Shown piece after piece: positions 1-5,986 of a DNA stretch of 7,316 nucleotides (position 1 is its first letter; each line of letters begins with the position of its first letter). The notes beneath the pieces were generated by a model. That model ran no database searches, was not told the origin of the DNA, and saw nothing but the letters and a program-made list of their open reading frames with translations. Source of the DNA: Bacteroidota bacterium. GTDB taxonomy: Bacteria > Bacteroidota > Bacteroidia > Flavobacteriales > Weeksellaceae. The stretch is taken from contig JAFAAJ010000317.1 in the NCBI GenBank assembly GCA_023426625.1, positions 1-7,316 on the forward strand, in the 5' to 3' direction. The position numbers and the translations under genes are program-made.

Positions 1-890
1 CTGTAGTGATTCCGGGAATCATGGAGCATATCGAAAGAGCGGGAGTGCATTCCGGAGACTCTATTGCTGTATATCCGCCGCAAAATGTTTCACCAAAAGA
101 AATTGAAACTTTAGTTGAATATACCAAAAGATTGGCAAAAGGTCTGAATGTAGTCGGACTTATGAATATCCAATACGTTCTGTTTGAAGGAAATGTATAT
201 GTGATCGAAGTGAATCCGCGTTCATCCAGAACCGTTCCTTTCTTATCCAAAATCACGGATGTTCCGATGGCTAACCTGGCTACAAAAGCGATCTTAGGAC
301 AAAAGCTGAAAGATCTGGGTTACGAAAACGGATTGGTTCCGAATAAAGAGGGTGTATTTGTGAAAGTTCCGGTATTCTCTTTCTCAAAACTGACGAAAGT
401 TGATATCTCTTTAGGTCCTGAAATGAAGTCTACAGGAGAAGTTATGGGTAAAGATACCACACTGGAAAAAGCATTATACAAAGGATTGGTTGCAGCAGGT
501 AGAAAAGTTCCTATGCATGGTTCCATCCTGTTCACGGTTGCAGATAAACATAAGCAGGAAGCAGCAGATTTAGCCGCAAGATTCCATGAAGTAGGTTTCA
601 GAATCTGGGCTACGGAAGGAACCGCAAAATTCTTCGAAGAAAAAGGAATTCCTTGTAAAATAGGATACAAGATCGGAGAAGAAGATGTAAACCTGATCGA
701 CCTTATCCAGAAAGGAAAAGTGCAATACGTAGTCAATACCACTACCAAAGGAAAACAGGCAGAAAGAGACGGATTCCAGATCAGAAGAATGAGTGTGGAA
801 AACGGAGTACCTTGTTTAACATCAATGGATACAGTAGAAGCGATTTTGAAAGTAATCGAAAGTATGAGCTTCAAAATGGAGACGATGTAA
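1..890 (+). CDS. carB: Carbamoyl-phosphate synthase large subunit, C-terminal part (5' end outside window)
   Basis: This is the last ~296 residues of a protein that is usually about 1,070 residues long; the reading frame is open from the left edge (first full codon at 3) and ends in TAA. CarB makes carbamoyl phosphate from bicarbonate, ammonia supplied by CarA, and two ATP, feeding pyrimidine and arginine synthesis in the cytoplasm. The fragment holds the end of the second ATP-grasp half: the HSGDS motif at 48-62 and the metal/ATP-binding EVNPRSSRTVPF motif from 207. From about 520 onward is the MGS-like allosteric domain (SILFTVADKHK, then WATEGTAKFF), where UMP or ornithine act in known homologues. 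A GTG at position 6 could pass for a start, but it is internal because conserved CarB sequence surrounds it. A terminator follows 25 nt after the stop, so this is the end of its transcript. The identification is firm. Confidence 0.97.
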   Translation, partial: VVIPGIMEHIERAGVHSGDSIAVYPPQNVSPKEIETLVEYTKRLAKGLNVVGLMNIQYVLFEGNVYVIEVNPRSSRTVPFLSKITDVPMANLATKAILGQKLKDLGYENGLVPNKEGVFVKVPVFSFSKLTKVDISLGPEMKSTGEVMGKDTTLEKALYKGLVAAGRKVPMHGSILFTVADKHKQEAADLAARFHEVGFRIWATEGTAKFFEEKGIPCKIGYKIGEEDVNLIDLIQKGKVQYVVNTTTKGKQAERDGFQIRRMSVENGVPCLTSMDTVEAILKVIESMSFKMETM

Positions 891-914
891 TTGAACAAAA
901 TGTCTATATACAAT

Positions 915-943
915 TCCCTCGTAAGAAATTACGGGGGATTTTT
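915..943 (+). terminator. Rho-independent terminator after carB
   Basis: The arm CCCTCGTAA (916-924) pairs with TTACGGGGG (929-937) across a GAAA loop, with one G-U pair. T915-A938 extends the stem to 10 bp, and a T run follows (939-943). This is a GC-rich hairpin with a tight tetraloop and U tract, directly downstream of the carB stop. It separates carB from the membrane-protein gene. Confidence 0.85.
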
Positions 944-1044
944 GGTTAAAGAAATTAAAACTTCAAGCCAACTGAAATCATAAAATTTGTATTTTAGTCA
1001 TTGGATGTAAAAATTGTTTTTAATTGAAATAGAGAAGTTAATAT

Positions 1045-1440
1045 ATGAGAAATCACCTGAAAAGTAAAATAATAAATTCTCTTCTGATTATCACCTCATT
1101 GTTGGGGTATTTAGAATGGGGAACTGATAATCGTTCATTTCTTTTCGAAGCAGAATATGAGATCCTTTTAAAAATCCTGAAAGATCCGGTTTCCGTTTTT
1201 CATCCGTTCACTTTACTTCCCATGATAGGACAATTGTTGCTATTGGTAACCTTGTTTCAGAAAAAACCTAATAAATCTTTAACATACATTGGAATGAGCG
1301 GATTGGCTGTTTTGTTGGTATTTATGTTTTTCATCGGGGTTTTGGGATTGAACTTTAAGATCATACTTTCTACCATTCCGTTCATTGCTGTGATGATTAT
1401 CGCTGTAAGACATTACAGAAAATTGTCATATTCAAAATAA
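1045..1440 (+). CDS. Small integral membrane protein of unknown function (about four TM helices)
   Basis: This 131-residue protein has hydrophobic segments at roughly 8-24, 54-72, 80-101 and 105-122, which predict four membrane helices in the inner membrane. A polar loop (25-52, with EWGTDNRSFLFEAEYEIL) lies between helices 1 and 2, and the tail is basic (RHYRKLSYSK). I recognise no catalytic motif and no named family; similar small proteins occur in Bacteroidota, but I cannot give a function. The ATG at 1045 is the natural start, with no Shine-Dalgarno sequence. The upstream 100 nt after the carB terminator must hold its promoter, but I found no clean TTG/TAnnTTTG pair there. The Crp/Fnr gene begins only 10 nt after its stop, so the two are probably co-transcribed and may be functionally linked. 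Confidence 0.8.
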   Translation: MRNHLKSKIINSLLIITSLLGYLEWGTDNRSFLFEAEYEILLKILKDPVSVFHPFTLLPMIGQLLLLVTLFQKKPNKSLTYIGMSGLAVLLVFMFFIGVLGLNFKIILSTIPFIAVMIIAVRHYRKLSYSK

Positions 1441-1450
1441 TTATTGATCT

Positions 1451-1975
1451 ATGGATGTTATCAAAACTTTATTGGAAGCCGATTTGTTTCAGTCTGAAAA
1501 AACGATCCAGCGTTATGAATACCTTAAAATAAAAGATGAAACCGATACCAATATTTACTTCATTGAAAATGGCAGCGTGAGGATTTTCATCATGGATGAA
1601 GATGAAGAAAGGATCATAAGGTTCGGGTATTCGGGGAATATCATTGTTTCACTCGATTCTTTTCTTTCCGGGAGATCATCGGATTTTTATATTCAGGCGA
1701 TCAAAAAAACGACCGTTAAAATAGCATCTCAAAAAGATTTCAACGAATTTATGCGTTCCAACCCTGAAAACATGAAACTTTGGATAAACATCCTTGAAGA
1801 CCTTGTATTGCAACAAATCGAAAGAGAAAAAGATCTGCTGATCAATTCTCCCAGAGAACGCTATGAAAGAGTTTTGAAGAGAAGTCCGAAATTATTTCAG
1901 GAAATCCCGAATCGGTATATTGCCAATTATCTCAGGATGTCCCCTGAAACCCTGTCCCGGCTTAAAAAATCTTGA
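1451..1975 (+). CDS. Crp/Fnr family transcriptional regulator (short Bacteroidota type)
   Basis: This 174-residue one-component regulator has an N-terminal cyclic-nucleotide-binding-like beta barrel (about 20-105, including YFIENGSVRIFIMDEDEERIIRFGYSGNIIVSLDSF), a dimerisation helix (about 105-130) and a C-terminal helix-turn-helix (about 134-174). The recognition helix is SPETLSRLKK (165-173), preceded by IPNRYIANYLRM. The phosphate-binding GE...R(S/T) cassette of cAMP-binding CRP is not preserved and the N-terminal cysteines of FNR are absent, so neither cAMP nor an iron-sulfur cluster is supported as effector. The wing after the recognition helix is missing, a common state in this Bacteroidota subgroup and not obviously a truncation. 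It sits 10 nt behind the membrane protein. Its stop codon lies inside a perfect inverted repeat resembling a Crp/Fnr operator. The effector and target genes are unknown. Confidence 0.9.
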   Translation: MDVIKTLLEADLFQSEKTIQRYEYLKIKDETDTNIYFIENGSVRIFIMDEDEERIIRFGYSGNIIVSLDSFLSGRSSDFYIQAIKKTTVKIASQKDFNEFMRSNPENMKLWINILEDLVLQQIEREKDLLINSPRERYERVLKRSPKLFQEIPNRYIANYLRMSPETLSRLKKS

Positions 1976-1990
1976 GTTCAGTCAAGATTT
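1967..1990. promoter_or_regulatory. Perfect 9-bp inverted repeat, FNR-like symmetry: operator or hairpin
   Basis: AAATCTTGA (1967-1975) and TCAAGATTT (1982-1990) are perfect reverse complements around the 6-nt spacer GTTCAG. The core is TTGA-N6-TCAA, the same half-sites and spacing as the FNR consensus TTGAT-N4-ATCAA. It overlaps the last codons and the TGA of the Crp/Fnr gene and lies upstream of the DinB gene. As a plus-strand terminator it is weak: the stem is AT-rich and only an interrupted T-rich stretch follows. In the minus direction a run of six T's follows, but no minus-strand gene is present here. A binding site for the adjacent regulator is therefore a reasonable alternative, though unproven. 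Confidence 0.45.
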
Positions 1991-2028
1991 AAGAATTATT
2001 TATTCGGGAAATTTGCAAAAAAACAGCA

Positions 2029-2568
2029 ATGAAAATTTCTTCATCACAATTGATCACCGAACTTCAAAATATCATTCAGCAGCATATTCATTATGTTGAA
2101 ACATTACTTCAGAAAACGGAAGAAGAGCTCAATTACAGAGTTACGGAAAACAGCTGGAGCATTCTAGAATGTATAGAACACCTCAACCGCTACGGTAATT
2201 TTTATATTCCTGAAATCCGTGAAAAAATAGCTGCTTCAAAGCATATTCCGGAAACCACATTTTCCTCCGGAATTTTAGGAGAGTATTTTGCAAGCAGCAT
2301 GCTTCCGAAAGAAAAGCTGAAAAAAATGAACACCTTCAAAAGTATGAATCCTATTCACAGTCGTTTGGATAAAAAGGTCCTAACGGAATTCATTCACCAG
2401 CAGAAACAATTGTTGGAATTGCTCGACAAAGCTAAAAATGTAAGTCTTGGAAAAACCAAAACAGGAATTAGCATTTCCAAATTGATCAAACTTAAACTCG
2501 GAGATACCTTTAGATTCGTGATCTACCACAACATAAGACATATTGAGCAGGCTAAAAGAGTAAGATAA
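2029..2568 (+). CDS. DinB-fold (DinB_2-like) putative metal-dependent protein
   Basis: This 179-residue, mostly helical protein has the DinB/YfiT four-helix-bundle signature. Three histidines are placed as the metal triad: H51 in WSILECIEHLNRYG, and H167 and H171 in FVIYHNIRHIEQAKR near the C-terminus. W43 with the SWSI-ECIEHL pattern is typical of the family. Members include mycothiol- and bacillithiol-dependent S-transferases and many of unknown function, so no substrate can be assigned. It is cytoplasmic, with no signal peptide. The ATG at 2029 has no Shine-Dalgarno sequence but a short A-rich leader. GAAATTTG at 2008-2015 is one base off the TAnnTTTG -7 box. The FNR-like palindrome lies just upstream, so the gene may be controlled by the neighbouring regulator. 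Despite the family name, it is not the SOS polymerase DinB. Confidence 0.85.
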   Translation: MKISSSQLITELQNIIQQHIHYVETLLQKTEEELNYRVTENSWSILECIEHLNRYGNFYIPEIREKIAASKHIPETTFSSGILGEYFASSMLPKEKLKKMNTFKSMNPIHSRLDKKVLTEFIHQQKQLLELLDKAKNVSLGKTKTGISISKLIKLKLGDTFRFVIYHNIRHIEQAKRVR

Positions 2569-2677
2569 AAAATTCATTATTTTCAAGTCTATCAAAATCA
2601 TTGGAGAAAGCAAAAATTATTGGAATTGAAGAAGGCTATTCTGTTTTGATTTTGTAATTTTAAACAAAAATTTACAC

Positions 2678-3283
2678 GTGAAAAAGATACTATTTGCACT
2701 TTGTATATCAGCTTCAGCGTTAAGTATTGCGCAGGAATACACCGTACCGGCAGCCAGCCCGCGTCAACGGGTAGAACAGCAGTTTTCTATGTCTAAGATT
2801 ATTATAGATTATGGAAGACCCGGAGTGAAAGGACGTAAAATTTTCGGAGAACTGGTTCCTTACGGACAGGTTTGGAGAGCGGGAGCCAATTCATCCACAA
2901 AAATTACCTTCGGACAATCCGTGAACTTTGGCGGGAAAACCGTTCCGGCAGGTACATACGGACTTTTTATCGTTCCTACAGAAAAAGAATGGAAAGTTAT
3001 TTTGAATAAAGACTTCCAGCAATGGGGAGCTTATACCTATGACCCTTCTCAGGATGTAGTAGACGTAACGATACCGGTGAATAAATTGACGGATAAACAG
3101 GAATGGTTCGAGATCACCCTGAATCCTACCGATGAAAATTCAGCTAATTTAGTGTTAAAATGGGATCACTTACAGGCAGAAGTACCTTTGAAACCGGCAA
3201 AACCGGATGCCGTGATCAAAATCACAGACAAGCTGAAAGAGATCAAAAAAATAGAATCAGACGCAAATAAGACCAAGAGTTAA
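2678..3283 (+). CDS. Secreted DUF2911 domain protein
   Basis: The 201-residue protein begins with a clear signal peptide (MKKILFALCISASALSIA, likely cleaved after A18 before QEYT) and is therefore exported to the periplasm or beyond. The DUF2911 core runs from about 30 to 165: GRPGVKGRKIFG (46-57), PYGQVWRAGANSSTKITF (61-78), PAGTYGLFIVP (90-100), EWKVILNKDFQQWGAY (104-119) and a final LVLKWDH (158-164). The family is common in Bacteroidota and has no established biochemical role that I know of. A lysine-rich tail (about 172-201) extends beyond the core. The start is GTG; it is the only choice that gives a well-formed signal peptide, and no better in-frame ATG lies upstream. The acetyltransferase gene follows 27 nt after the stop, so co-transcription is possible. 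Confidence 0.92.
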   Translation: MKKILFALCISASALSIAQEYTVPAASPRQRVEQQFSMSKIIIDYGRPGVKGRKIFGELVPYGQVWRAGANSSTKITFGQSVNFGGKTVPAGTYGLFIVPTEKEWKVILNKDFQQWGAYTYDPSQDVVDVTIPVNKLTDKQEWFEITLNPTDENSANLVLKWDHLQAEVPLKPAKPDAVIKITDKLKEIKKIESDANKTKS

Positions 3284-3310
3284 GAAAATTTCCATCTATA
3301 CTATTTGAAT

Positions 3311-3841
3311 ATGAATTTTTCAGTTCAGCCTGTTTTAGAAAATCAGGAATACCAACTAATCCCCTTACAGCAAGGGGATTTTGAGGCTCTGTATGAAGTG
3401 GCTTCCGATCCCCGTGTGTGGGAACAACATCCCAATAAAGACCGCTACAAAAGAGAAGTTTTCGAAAACTTTTTTCTGGGAGCAATGGAAAGCAAGGGAG
3501 CGTTTAAGATCATAGAGAAAGCTTCGGGAGATGTTTTGGGAAGCAGCCGCTATTATGACTATGATGAAGTTAATAAAAGTATCTTCATTGGCTATACTTT
3601 TTACGGAATCAAATCTTGGGGAAAAGGAATCAATCCGCAGATTAAAAAACTCATGCTGGATTATATATTCCGGTATGTAGATAAAGTATATTTCCATGTA
3701 GGAAAGGAAAACCTTCGCTCACAGATCGCTATGGAAAGACTTGGAGGGCAAAAGATCGCGGAAGAAGAAGTTGCCTATTTCGGAGAACCTTCAAGAACGA
3801 ATATTGTTTATGAAATTAAAAAAGAAAACTGGATAAAATAA
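3311..3841 (+). CDS. GNAT family N-acetyltransferase (RimJ/RimL-like, Acetyltransf_3)
   Basis: The protein has 176 residues from the ATG at 3311. A TTG six bases upstream in frame would add only two residues, and I judge the ATG more likely. Features of the RimJ/RimL branch are the YQLIPLQQGDFEALYEVASDP opening, the IGYTFYGIKSWGKGINPQIKKLMLDYIF stretch (93-120) carrying the acetyl-CoA loop in the form W-G-K-G-I-N, and a terminal VGKENLRSQIAMERLGGQKI (about 130-149) matching the usual V-x-x-x-N-x-x-S-x-x-x-x-E-x-x-G element. It should transfer an acetyl group from acetyl-CoA to an amine in the cytoplasm; the acceptor cannot be read from sequence (candidates are a protein N-terminus, an amino acid or a small molecule). 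The family call is firm and the substrate unknown. Confidence 0.9.
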   Translation: MNFSVQPVLENQEYQLIPLQQGDFEALYEVASDPRVWEQHPNKDRYKREVFENFFLGAMESKGAFKIIEKASGDVLGSSRYYDYDEVNKSIFIGYTFYGIKSWGKGINPQIKKLMLDYIFRYVDKVYFHVGKENLRSQIAMERLGGQKIAEEEVAYFGEPSRTNIVYEIKKENWIK

Positions 3842-3857
3842 GCTCGTTAATCATTTG

Positions 3858-3931
3858 AATCTTTGTGTTTCGAAATTAAGTGAAACGCCTTTGTTTAACT
3901 ACTTTTTAAAGAAATTAAGAGAAATCTTTGT
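3858..3931. repeat. Imperfect direct repeats upstream of the cupin gene
   Basis: GAAATTAAG-T-GAAACGCCTTTGT (3872-3894) recurs as GAAATTAAG-A-GAAATCTTTGT (3911-3931): a shared 9-mer, then GAAA, then CTTTGT, with one substitution, a 2-nt length difference and small changes between. A further CTTTGT occurs at 3861-3866, so AATCTTTGT is present at both 3858-3866 and 3923-3931. No open frame is supported. It lies in the longest gene-free stretch of the window (3842-4017). It could be an eroded dispersed intergenic repeat or an ancestral local duplication. Confidence 0.6.
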
Positions 3932-3937
3932 CTTGCC

Positions 3938-3968
3938 TTGCGTTTTAATTATAAGCTAAATAATTTTA
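3938..3968 (+). promoter_or_regulatory. Possible Bacteroidota-type promoter for the cupin gene
   Basis: TTG (3938-3940) is followed after 20 nt by TAATTTTA (3961-3968). This approximates the Bacteroidota sigma-A arrangement TTG-N17-23-TAnnTTTG, with only the final base off. Transcription would begin near 3972-3975, giving a leader of about 45 nt before the ATG at 4018. AT-rich spacers give such matches by chance, so this is tentative. Confidence 0.3.
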
Positions 3969-4017
3969 AATAAAGAAGAAGAATAGGTTAAAATAAATAA
4001 TACCAGATATCATTATT

Positions 4018-4389
4018 ATGAAAAAATATAAAATTCAGAAAACACCATTTGTAGTTCCTACTACGGACGGAAAATTAATTGAAGAACATTGGGGAAACTC
4101 TACACAACATTCAAATGTATCAATCGCACACATGATTGCTCCTGCAGGTTGGAGTGAACCCCATCAAACCCCTGAATTTGACGAATTCACCTATATAATT
4201 ACAGGGAAAAAACAATTTGAAATAGACGGTGAAACTGTGGTTCTTGAAAAAGGACAGAGCATCCTTGTCGAAAAAGGAGCAAGAGTTCGTTATAGCAATC
4301 CCTTTTCAGAAGAATGCGAGTACATTGCGATCTGTCTTCCCGCTTTTTCAATGGAATTAGTGAATAGGGAAGAGGAAGGAGTAGACTGA
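4018..4389 (+). CDS. Single-domain cupin protein with reduced metal-ligand set
   Basis: This 123-residue protein is one conserved cupin barrel. Motif 1 follows the usual spacing as G44-x4-H49-Q-T51-x4-E56-x6-G63 (within GWSEPHQTPEFDEFTYIITG), so H49 and E56 are kept but the second histidine is T51. Motif 2 is G79-x5-E85-K-G87-x2-V90-x3-N94, where the usual proline is E85 and the third metal histidine is V90. Two of the four classical metal ligands are therefore absent, so it may bind no metal, use other residues, or act as a ligand-binding protein. It is cytoplasmic, and the reaction and substrate are unknown. It stands alone: repeats lie on both sides, and the downstream gene is convergent. 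Tandem stops TGA-TAG end it. The fold call is firm; function is not. Confidence 0.88.
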   Translation: MKKYKIQKTPFVVPTTDGKLIEEHWGNSTQHSNVSIAHMIAPAGWSEPHQTPEFDEFTYIITGKKQFEIDGETVVLEKGQSILVEKGARVRYSNPFSEECEYIAICLPAFSMELVNREEEGVD

Positions 4390-4399
4390 TAGATGAATG

Positions 4400-4439
4400 G
4401 CAAAATCGCGAAATCGCAAAACTGTGAAATCGCGAAGCT
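4400..4439. repeat. Five tandem imperfect octamers (consensus GCGAAATC)
   Basis: The 40 nt read as five consecutive 8-mers: GCAAAATC, GCGAAATC, GCAAAACT, GTGAAATC, GCGAAGCT. They lie in the 77-nt spacer between the convergent cupin and hydrolase genes. TCGCGA occurs at 4406-4411 and 4430-4435 and could pair as a 6-bp stem, but no T run follows on either strand, so it is not a standard terminator. The GC-containing units contrast with the AT-rich surroundings. Confidence 0.7.
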
Positions 4440-4466
4440 CTTCTCATCATTATCCGCAATCATTTA

Positions 4467-5216
4467 TCATTCATCCCTCAATATCTCTTTTAAAAACATC
4501 AACGTGTGATTCCAGGCTCTTTTGGCCATCACTTCATTATAATCCGCAGATTCAGGATTGGTAAATGTATGTTTGGAATGTGCATAAGTAATGATCTGCC
4601 AGTCGGCCTTGCCCTCATTCATTTCTTTGATCAGATTATCATAATCCTGTTGACTCACCCCTTTATCATCTGCAGGATGTTCCACCAGAATTTTGGTGGT
4701 AATAAGATTGTTTTTTCTGTTTTGATCCTTTGACAGGCTTCCGTGGATGGAAACAACACCCGCAACCGGTAAATTTCCTCTCGCTGCTTCCAACGCACCC
4801 GCTCCTCCGAAACAATAGCCGATCACTGCAATTTTTTCAGGAATGGCACCGCTTTTCTTAAGCTGTTCCAATGCGAGCGAAATCCGTTTTTGGTAAGCTT
4901 CATAATTCTGTTTATAATATCCGGAAGTTTTTGCGGCAGAAGCATTATCTGTCGGAATATTTCCTTCTCCGTAAATATCAGCGATAAAAGCAATATAACC
5001 CTGTTTTTCAAGGTCGGCGGCAGCTGTTTTTGCTTCGTTGTCTATTCCTTTCCATGCTGGTAAGATAAGAACTCCGGGAAGCTTTTTCCCGGCATTGGAA
5101 GTTACCAGTCCATTCAGTTTTTGGGAACCGTCCTGATAAGAGACTGTAGAAAGTTTCTGGCTGAAAAATTTTCCCGAACTCATAAGACATAAGGATAATA
5201 AGATTGAACGTATCAT
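4467..5216 (-). CDS. Secreted dienelactone-hydrolase-family alpha/beta hydrolase
   Basis: The protein has 249 residues. The N-terminus (MIRSILLSLCLMSSGKFFS, likely cut before QK) looks like a signal peptide, so it is probably periplasmic; C10 lacks a proper lipobox. The dienelactone hydrolase triad is visible: nucleophile C135 in GYCFGG, D184 in HPADDKGV and H216 in HSKHTFTNP. Other family marks are GVLILPAWKGID (48-59), GYIAFIADIYGEG (73-85) and a final AWNHTLMFLKE. Relatives hydrolyse lactones or small esters; the substrate here is unknown, and a role in chlorocatechol breakdown is not implied because no such genes are nearby. Tandem stops TGA-TAA end it, reading into the ATCATT-rich spacer. 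A terminator separates it from the upstream HAD gene, so it probably has its own promoter, which I could not locate. Confidence 0.9.
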   Translation of the reverse strand: MIRSILLSLCLMSSGKFFSQKLSTVSYQDGSQKLNGLVTSNAGKKLPGVLILPAWKGIDNEAKTAAADLEKQGYIAFIADIYGEGNIPTDNASAAKTSGYYKQNYEAYQKRISLALEQLKKSGAIPEKIAVIGYCFGGAGALEAARGNLPVAGVVSIHGSLSKDQNRKNNLITTKILVEHPADDKGVSQQDYDNLIKEMNEGKADWQIITYAHSKHTFTNPESADYNEVMAKRAWNHTLMFLKEILRDE

Positions 5217-5250
5217 ATTTTGTAATTTAAGTGAATAATTATGATGTAAG

Positions 5251-5297
5251 ATTAAAAAATCCTCATCTAAATTAATAAATAACTTACAATGAGGATT
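5251..5297 (-). terminator. Rho-independent terminator after the HAD hydrolase gene (minus strand)
   Basis: On the plus strand AATCCTCAT (5258-5266) is the perfect complement of ATGAGGATT (5289-5297), with a 22-nt AT-rich loop. Read on the minus strand, the second arm runs into six T's (5259-5254). It sits 24 nt past the HAD stop and upstream of the hydrolase start. The loop is longer than usual, so efficiency may be partial. Confidence 0.65.
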
Positions 5298-5320
5298 GTT
5301 AAATTGTTATAAAACAGACA

Positions 5321-5935
5321 TTATCTGAACTGTATTCCTAAACTGTTCAATTCTTCTTCAAGATTGGTGTCCGGAAGAATGTGCACCGTATGAAAGCCTA
5401 AAGACCGGGCAATTTCAATGTTTTTCGCATTATCATCAATGAAAACGGACTCCTGCGCTTCGATGTTATACCTTTCCAGTAAAACGTGCCATATCTTAGG
5501 ATCCGGTTTGATGAGTTTTTCCGTTCCCGAAACCACGATCTTCCCATTGAATAGCTGGAAGAAATCATAATTCTCCAATGCGTAAGGAAAAGTTTCCGCA
5601 GACCAGTTCGTTAAACCGAAAAGCTCATAATTTGTTTGACTGAGCTTTCTCAGAACCTCTACATTTTGGGGAATATCGCTTTTCAGCATGACGGTCCAGT
5701 TATCATAATAAGCTCTGATATCTTTTTCCCATTCCGGGAATTTTTTGATCTGAATTTCCGTTCCTTCCGCAAGGCTTCTTCCTCTGTCCTGTTCCTCATT
5801 CCATTCCGGCTGGGCAATATGAGTAAGGAAATACTCCATTTTTTCATCATCATTGAAGTGGTCTTTGAAAAAATATCTTGGATTCCAATCCATTAAAACG
5901 CCTCCGAAATCGAAGACAATGTTTTTGATGTTCAT
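5321..5935 (-). CDS. HAD superfamily (IA-type) hydrolase, YihX-like putative phosphatase
   Basis: The protein has 204 residues, close to the ~200 usual for small HAD phosphatases. Motif I is VFDFGGVLMD with nucleophile D9; the second aspartate of the DxD signature is replaced by G11, as in the YihX-like branch (DxGN) and epoxide-hydrolase N-domains. Motif II is FGLTN (T109), motif III K143 in LIKPDP, and motif IV D167-D168 in VFIDDN. The helical cap lies between about 17 and 85 (FFKDHFND... AYYDNW). It is a cytoplasmic Mg-dependent enzyme expected to act on a small phosphate ester; E. coli YihX acts on alpha-glucose-1-phosphate, but the substrate should not be transferred to this protein. The nuclease gene ends 51 nt upstream on the same strand, so the two may share a transcript ending at the 5251-5297 terminator. 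Confidence 0.92.
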   Translation of the reverse strand: MNIKNIVFDFGGVLMDWNPRYFFKDHFNDDEKMEYFLTHIAQPEWNEEQDRGRSLAEGTEIQIKKFPEWEKDIRAYYDNWTVMLKSDIPQNVEVLRKLSQTNYELFGLTNWSAETFPYALENYDFFQLFNGKIVVSGTEKLIKPDPKIWHVLLERYNIEAQESVFIDDNAKNIEIARSLGFHTVHILPDTNLEEELNSLGIQFR

Positions 5936-5986
5936 TTGTTAATATTTAGTGTTTTTATAATCTCATTCTTATCTTCAACCTGAATT

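Noticed and set aside
320..913. Minus-strand open frame of 197 codons inside carB
   Set aside because: It lies antisense to well-conserved CarB sequence, and its translation is low-complexity hydrophobic with no family features.
1967..1990. Simple rho-independent terminator of the Crp/Fnr gene
   Set aside because: Not accepted as the sole reading: the stem is AT-rich and the plus-strand tail is an interrupted T-rich stretch. It is kept as an alternative to an operator.
2655..2662. TAATTTTA as a promoter -7 box for the DUF2911 gene
   Set aside because: The nearest suitable TTG is 26 nt upstream, outside the usual spacing, so the promoter call is not supported.
3867..3886. GTTTC...GAAAC hairpin as a terminator for the acetyltransferase gene
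   Set aside because: The stem is only 5 bp with a 10-nt loop and is not followed by a T run.
4199..4459. Minus-strand open frame spanning the cupin 3' end and the octamer repeats
   Set aside because: It is antisense to conserved cupin motifs, its start region is the repeat array, and the translation resembles no family.
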